Below the pieces are notes generated by a model, which saw nothing but the letters and a program-made list of their open reading frames with translations, ran no database searches and was not told where the DNA came from. A program made the translations under genes and the position numbers. Below, piece after piece: positions 60,663 through 64,000 of a stretch of 64,000 nt of DNA. How positions within the stretch are numbered: the stretch's first letter is position 1; each line of letters begins with the position of its first letter. The DNA is from Contendibacter sp031732755 (lineage in GTDB: Bacteria; Pseudomonadota; Gammaproteobacteria; Competibacterales; Competibacteraceae), in assembly GCA_031732755.1 (NCBI GenBank), contig JAVMKI010000062.1, positions 23,540 through 87,539 of the forward strand, read 5' to 3'.

Positions 60663-61445
60663 TCAGGCGTGACGCCAGATTTTGATGGCCGAGATCAAGA
60701 GAATTCCAGCCAGCAGCGGCAACAACACGGTGTCGGGAACGACTCCAAGCAACTGTCCGCCCAAGAAAGCGCCCGCGATGGAGCCGACCGCCATGACCAG
60801 TGCAAACCGGCGATTCTGACCCAGCACCGCGAAGCTTCTGTCGCGGCTGTAGCGGGCAAAGCCGGTCAGCATGGTGGGTAAACTGATGGTCAGCGCCAAA
60901 CTGCCCGCCAGTTTGATGTCGATGCCGAACAGCAGCATGAGGGTCGGAATCAATAACTCACCGCCAGCGACGCCCAGCAACGAAGCCACGACGCCAATGC
61001 CAAAGCCGGCGAGAATTCCAGCGACCGTTTGCATCGCGCCCATCAGGAGTGCGTCGCCCTGACTCTGACGGTGACCAAAGAGCAGCACGACCGCTATCAC
61101 GACGAGCAACACGGCAATAATTCGATACAGCGTTTCCGACTTCAGCCGGGTGGCCCATTCCGCACCCAGCCAGGCCCCCAGCAGGCTGCCGGCCAACAGA
61201 TTTACGATGACAGGCCAATGCAAACCAAGCGTTGTGAAAGACACTGTCCACGCCCGAAACGGCAGGGCAAAAGCCACCACCACCAAGCTCATGGCCTTGT
61301 TGAGAATCACGGCCTCCAGGGCGGCGAAGCGAAACACCCCAATCAACAGCGGCAGCCGGAACTCGGCTCCACCCAGGCCGATGAGACCGCCGAGCGTCCC
61401 AACTATCGCGCCACCACCGGAGGCGGCAAGCGGATTTTCACGCAT
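60663..61445 (-). CDS. TauE/SafE-family membrane transporter
   Basis: A 260-residue protein with about eight TM helices. Family segments are GTLGGLIGLGGAEFRLPLLIG at the start, the counterpart GIGVVASLLGVAGGELLIPTLMLLFGID in the second half, and AGSLALTISLPTMLTGF after it. TauE/SafE proteins move sulfur-containing or other organic anions. Its place between acr3 and the DUF2703-like gene, 14 bases after acr3, suggests a role in arsenic or thiol export. The substrate is unknown. Confidence 0.9.
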   Translation of the reverse strand: MRENPLAASGGGAIVGTLGGLIGLGGAEFRLPLLIGVFRFAALEAVILNKAMSLVVVAFALPFRAWTVSFTTLGLHWPVIVNLLAGSLLGAWLGAEWATRLKSETLYRIIAVLLVVIAVVLLFGHRQSQGDALLMGAMQTVAGILAGFGIGVVASLLGVAGGELLIPTLMLLFGIDIKLAGSLALTISLPTMLTGFARYSRDRSFAVLGQNRRFALVMAVGSIAGAFLGGQLLGVVPDTVLLPLLAGILLISAIKIWRHA

Positions 61446-61459
61446 GATGCAGGTTCCAT

Positions 61460-62542
61460 TTACTGGACGGGCAAGCTGGCTTCATACCAGCCACGACTGC
61501 GATTGACGATACCCGCGACGATCAACATCACCGGCACTTCGATCAACACGCCGACCACGGTCGCCAGCGCCGCGCCCGATTCGAAGCCGAACAAGACGAT
61601 TGCGGTCGCCACCGCCAACTCGAAGAAATTGCTGGCCCCGATCAAAGCCGAAGGGCCAGCCACGCAGTGCGGCGATCCGACTTTGCGGTTGAGCCAATAG
61701 GCCAGACCGGCGTTGAAAAAAACCTGAAACAGGATTGGAATCGCCAGCAGCAGGATAACCAGCGGCTGTTTCACGATCTGTTCGCCTTGAAAGCCGAACA
61801 GCAGCACCAGCGTGGTCAGCAGAGCGATCAAGGACAGTGGGCCGAGTGTTTCCAGCAACCGCGCCAGCCCAACTGCGCCCTGCCGATTCAGCACCACCCC
61901 ACGTATTACTTGCGCGATGAGCAGTGGAATAACGATGTACAACGCCACCGACAGCAACAGGGTTTGCCAGGGGACGGTGATCGAAGTCAGCCCCAGCAGC
62001 AGGCCAACGATGGGGCCGAAAGCGAACACCATGATCACGTCGTTCAGCGCGACTTGGCTCAAGGTGAAATGCGGTTCGCCCCGCGTCAGATGGCTCCACA
62101 CGAACACCATCGCAGTGCAAGGCGCGGCGGCCAGCAGGATCAAACCAGCGATGTAGGAATCGATTTGCTCGGCTGGCAACAGTGGCGCGAACAACCCGCC
62201 GATAAACAGCCAGCCGAGCAGCGCCATCGAGAATGGTTTGATCCCCCAGTTGATCAGCAGAGTGACGCCGATTCCTCGCCAATATTGCCCGACCTCGCGC
62301 AGCGCCGCGAAGTCGATCTTGACCAGCATCGGAATGATCATCAGCCAGATTAACACCGCCACCGGCAGGTTGACCTGGGCGATTTCCAGCCTGCCGATGG
62401 TTTGGAACAGGCCCGGCAGGAAGTGGCCCAGCACGATGCCGGTTATGATGCACAGCGCCACCCACAGCGTCAGGTAGCGTTCGAAAAAACCGAGTCGTGC
62501 GCCTTCATCTGGTTGAGTGGCGGCTTCGCAAACTGCGCTCAT
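61460..62542 (-). CDS. acr3: Acr3-type arsenite efflux permease
   Basis: A 360-residue member of the BART superfamily with 10 TM helices. The conserved cysteine required for arsenite transport in Acr3 proteins is in LLAAAPCTAMVFVWSHLTRG, and FNAGLAYWLNRKVGSPHCVAGPSALIGASNFFELAVATAI holds the second-half ENxVE-like region (NFFELAVA). The start overlaps the ArsR-ArsC stop by four bases (ATGA). It extrudes As(III) made by the fused arsenate reductase. Assignment to the Acr3 family is firm. Confidence 0.95.
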   Translation of the reverse strand: MSAVCEAATQPDEGARLGFFERYLTLWVALCIITGIVLGHFLPGLFQTIGRLEIAQVNLPVAVLIWLMIIPMLVKIDFAALREVGQYWRGIGVTLLINWGIKPFSMALLGWLFIGGLFAPLLPAEQIDSYIAGLILLAAAPCTAMVFVWSHLTRGEPHFTLSQVALNDVIMVFAFGPIVGLLLGLTSITVPWQTLLLSVALYIVIPLLIAQVIRGVVLNRQGAVGLARLLETLGPLSLIALLTTLVLLFGFQGEQIVKQPLVILLLAIPILFQVFFNAGLAYWLNRKVGSPHCVAGPSALIGASNFFELAVATAIVLFGFESGAALATVVGVLIEVPVMLIVAGIVNRSRGWYEASLPVQ

Positions 62543-63390
62543 GAAGCTTGCTCCAGGACGGTTTGACCGATCTCGTCCAATTGGGCTTTCAGCTTAATCT
62601 TGTCCAATGACTGAATAGGCAGGCTGACGAAAATCTTGATGCGGTTTTCCAGTTCGCGGAACGCTTTGCGGAAGGCCAGCATTCTTTGCACGTCATCGCC
62701 CGTCGCCGCCGCCGGATCGTCCACGCCCCAATGCGCTTTCATCGGTTGTCCCGGCCATATCGGGCAGGTTTCGCCGGCTGCGTTGCCGCAAACGGTGAAG
62801 ACGAAATCGATAGAGGGTGCGTCGGGCTGGGCGAACTCGTCCCAGCTTTTACTGCGCAAACCTTCTGTCGGTAGCTCTTGAGCGCTCAACAACTTGAGTG
62901 CGTAAGGATTCACTTGACCGGTGGGGTGGCTGCCGGCGCTGTAAGCATGGAAACGGCCTTGGCCGAGGTGATTAAGGAGCGCTTCCGCCAGAATGCTGCG
63001 GGCGGAATTGCCAGTGCAGAGGAACAGCACGTTGTAGATCGCTTCTTGATTCATGACGGCGGGTTTCCGTGTGAGGGTCGGTATGGGGATCAAAGTCGCC
63101 GCGTCGAACGCGGGCAGATTGCAGCAGTGCTCAGTCAGATACGCCATCAATTCGACGATCACGTCACAGCGGGCTTGGTAGATCAACTGGCGACCTTCGC
63201 GGCGACAATCGAGCAGACCTGCCTGTTGCAAGGTTTTCAAATGAAACGACAGCGTCGCCAGCGGCAAGCCGAAACGTTCCCCCACCTGACCTGCGGGTTG
63301 TGGCCCGGTTTGGGCGAGGTGGCGAAAAATGTCGAGGCGAGTGTCCTGCGCCAGCGCACTGAGTACGGTTATCGCGATTGACTTATCCAT
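62539..63390 (-). CDS. ArsR-type repressor fused to LMW-PTP-type arsenate reductase ArsC
   Basis: A 283-residue fusion. Residues 1-105 are an ArsR winged-helix domain (LSALAQDTRLDIFRHL, LPLATLSFHLKTLQQAGLL) with the metalloid cysteine pair in LTEHCCNLPAF. Residues about 120-270 are a low-molecular-weight phosphatase-type arsenate reductase: LFLCTGNSARSILAEALLNHL is the P-loop CX5R, and VCGNAAGETCPIWPG holds the resolving cysteines. It should sense As(III) and reduce As(V). ATG 63390 was chosen because the ArsR domain starts there; a GTG 22 codons upstream is possible. The perfect 7-base dyad overlapping the start is a likely self-operator. The fusion is uncommon but known. Confidence 0.93.
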   Translation of the reverse strand: MDKSIAITVLSALAQDTRLDIFRHLAQTGPQPAGQVGERFGLPLATLSFHLKTLQQAGLLDCRREGRQLIYQARCDVIVELMAYLTEHCCNLPAFDAATLIPIPTLTRKPAVMNQEAIYNVLFLCTGNSARSILAEALLNHLGQGRFHAYSAGSHPTGQVNPYALKLLSAQELPTEGLRSKSWDEFAQPDAPSIDFVFTVCGNAAGETCPIWPGQPMKAHWGVDDPAAATGDDVQRMLAFRKAFRELENRIKIFVSLPIQSLDKIKLKAQLDEIGQTVLEQAS

Positions 63391-63412
63391 ATTTCCAATA
63401 ATATCGAAATAT
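63389..63412. promoter_or_regulatory. Probable ArsR operator overlapping the start codon
   Basis: Arms ATATTTC (63389-63395) and GAAATAT (63406-63412) are perfectly complementary with a 10-base spacer. The left arm includes bases of the ATG at 63390-63388. The AT-rich 7-10-7 dyad fits ArsR/SmtB operators in size. On the minus strand TATTAT (possible -10) lies within it, 7 bases before the ATG, which would make the mRNA almost leaderless. Confidence 0.6.
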
Positions 63413-63468
63413 TCAGGTAATACAAGAGAGGTCGCGTTACCACCCAGAGCAATCACGCCATGTGTTTC

Positions 63469-63528
63469 TCAATATTTATCAAGCTGATGCAACATGTAAA
63501 AATGTCGCATCAGCAGATCAATATTTAT
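63469..63528. repeat. Hairpin flanked by 11-base direct repeats
   Basis: A stem of 11 paired bases plus one mismatch (CTGATGC-A-ACAT at 63484-63495 with ATGT-C-GCATCAG at 63502-63513, loop of 6) is bracketed by two copies of TCAATATTTAT (63469-63479 and 63518-63528), 49 bases apart. It lies between the ars operon start and the end of the fucose-synthase gene. It has no U-run. It could be a terminator without poly-U, a regulator site or a small mobile-element remnant. Confidence 0.55.
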
Positions 63529-63575
63529 TAAATCAACTTGTTATACTGACATAGCGCGATTCGTGACTACACCAT

Positions 63576-64000
63576 CTAAGCCGTGCAATGCTTCCCTTCA
63601 GCGCCTTGCTGCCGGTACCACCCATACGTGGTCTTGAGTCCCATGGTCAGATCGATGCGCGCGCGCCAGCCGAGGGTGGTAAGGCGGGAGACATCCAGCA
63701 ATTTTTGGGGGGTACCATCAGGTTTGGTAGGGTCGTAAGCGATGGGGCCGGTGTAGCCGACAATAGCGGCAATCTGGTCGGCCAGTTCACGGATGGTGAC
63801 ATCCGTGCCCGTGCCGATGTTGATCGGGCCGGTGGCGGTCGTGTGCAAACCGATGTGGACGCAGGCGGCGGCCATATCGTCCACATGCAGAAATTCGCGC
63901 CGGGGAGTGCCGGTGCCCCAGAGCAGGACGCGGGGCGGAACCGAGGGATAGGGCGGAATACCGAGACCTTGCTGGAAATCGGTGGGAAGTGGGCCGAAGC
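63576..64000 (-). CDS. fcl: GDP-L-fucose synthase-like NAD-dependent epimerase/reductase (5' part outside window)
   Basis: The 3' part of a short-chain-dehydrogenase-fold sugar-nucleotide enzyme, open to the window edge, about 140 residues visible. WGTGTPRREFLHVDDMAAACVHI is the hallmark of GDP-fucose synthase (WcaG/Fcl), INIGTGTDVTIRELADQIAAIVGY and YDPTKPDGTPQKLLDVSRL follow, and the protein ends with GLKTTYGWYRQQ. The enzyme makes GDP-L-fucose from the 4-keto-6-deoxymannose intermediate for surface polysaccharides. The N-terminal cofactor domain lies beyond base 64000, and the start is not visible. It is separated from the ars operon by 185 bases with a hairpin and is probably part of a neighbouring polysaccharide locus. 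Confidence 0.92.
   Translation of the reverse strand, partial: FGPLPTDFQQGLGIPPYPSVPPRVLLWGTGTPRREFLHVDDMAAACVHIGLHTTATGPINIGTGTDVTIRELADQIAAIVGYTGPIAYDPTKPDGTPQKLLDVSRLTTLGWRARIDLTMGLKTTYGWYRQQGAEGKHCTA

Overview
The window reads as chromosome from a GC-rich, metabolically versatile Gram-negative bacterium. It has outer-membrane proteins, RND and CLC transporters, an N-type F-ATPase, cyclic-di-GMP signalling and many partner-switching regulators. A gammaproteobacterium of the purple-sulfur or Competibacter-like kind would fit, but this is inference from gene content only. No rRNA, tRNA or CRISPR array was recognised. Gene density is high. Both edges cut genes: a sensor protein on the left and a GDP-fucose synthase-like gene on the right.

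Layout. (1) 1-8.1 kb: a truncated HAMP/GAF sensor, a ProX-type deacylase, then a tight minus-strand operon of methyltransferase, solute-binding/permease fusion, permease, solute-binding protein and membrane SpoIIE-type phosphatase. This operon has no ABC ATPase. (2) 8.6-21.8 kb: a long plus-strand run of an outer-membrane barrel protein, aldo/keto reductase, GMC oxidoreductase, AGE-family protein, STAS, GlgX, STAS, RsbW-like kinase, DJ-1/PfpI, ThDP enzyme, two NTF2-like proteins, a second DJ-1/PfpI and a VOC protein. Its core (AGE-STAS-glgX-STAS-kinase) resembles, from memory, the icfG cluster of Synechocystis, here expanded with an unassigned set of enzymes. (3) 21.9-26.4 kb: more signalling, with a third STAS protein, a CDF-like membrane protein lacking metal ligands, a pseudo-receiver/SpoIIE phosphatase, a ParA/MinD-like ATPase and a cyclase-FHA protein. 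Several carry substitutions at key residues. (4) 26.5-33.6 kb: a SphA/MetA-like outer-membrane protein, a very large GGDEF/EAL protein and a solitary tyrosine recombinase. (5) 33.7-38 kb: an ABC ATPase/FtsX-type permease/HlyD adaptor exporter. (6) 38-42.1 kb: a coupled pair of P-loop ATPases, one with a kinesin-light-chain-type TPR array, behind a strong-looking promoter. (7) 42.2-58.5 kb: all nine N-ATPase genes in the classical order D-C-Q-R-B-E-F-A-G. The set is split by an RND pump (same strand, between R and B) and by a CLC antiporter plus YfdX (opposite strand, between E and F). A CzcD-type exporter and an ArsB/NhaD-like permease follow. (8) 58.5-63.4 kb: an arsenic operon with an ArsR-ArsC fusion, Acr3, a TauE/SafE-like protein, a DUF2703-like protein, a UPF0718 permease and a thioredoxin-like protein.

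The two most promising undescribed systems are the partner-switching/carbon-metabolism cluster (8.6-26.4 kb), in which several regulators look like non-catalytic or altered variants, and the ATPase-less ABC-like operon that ends in a SpoIIE phosphatase, which looks like a solute-sensing input to such a network. The interrupted N-ATPase operon is the clearest structural oddity.
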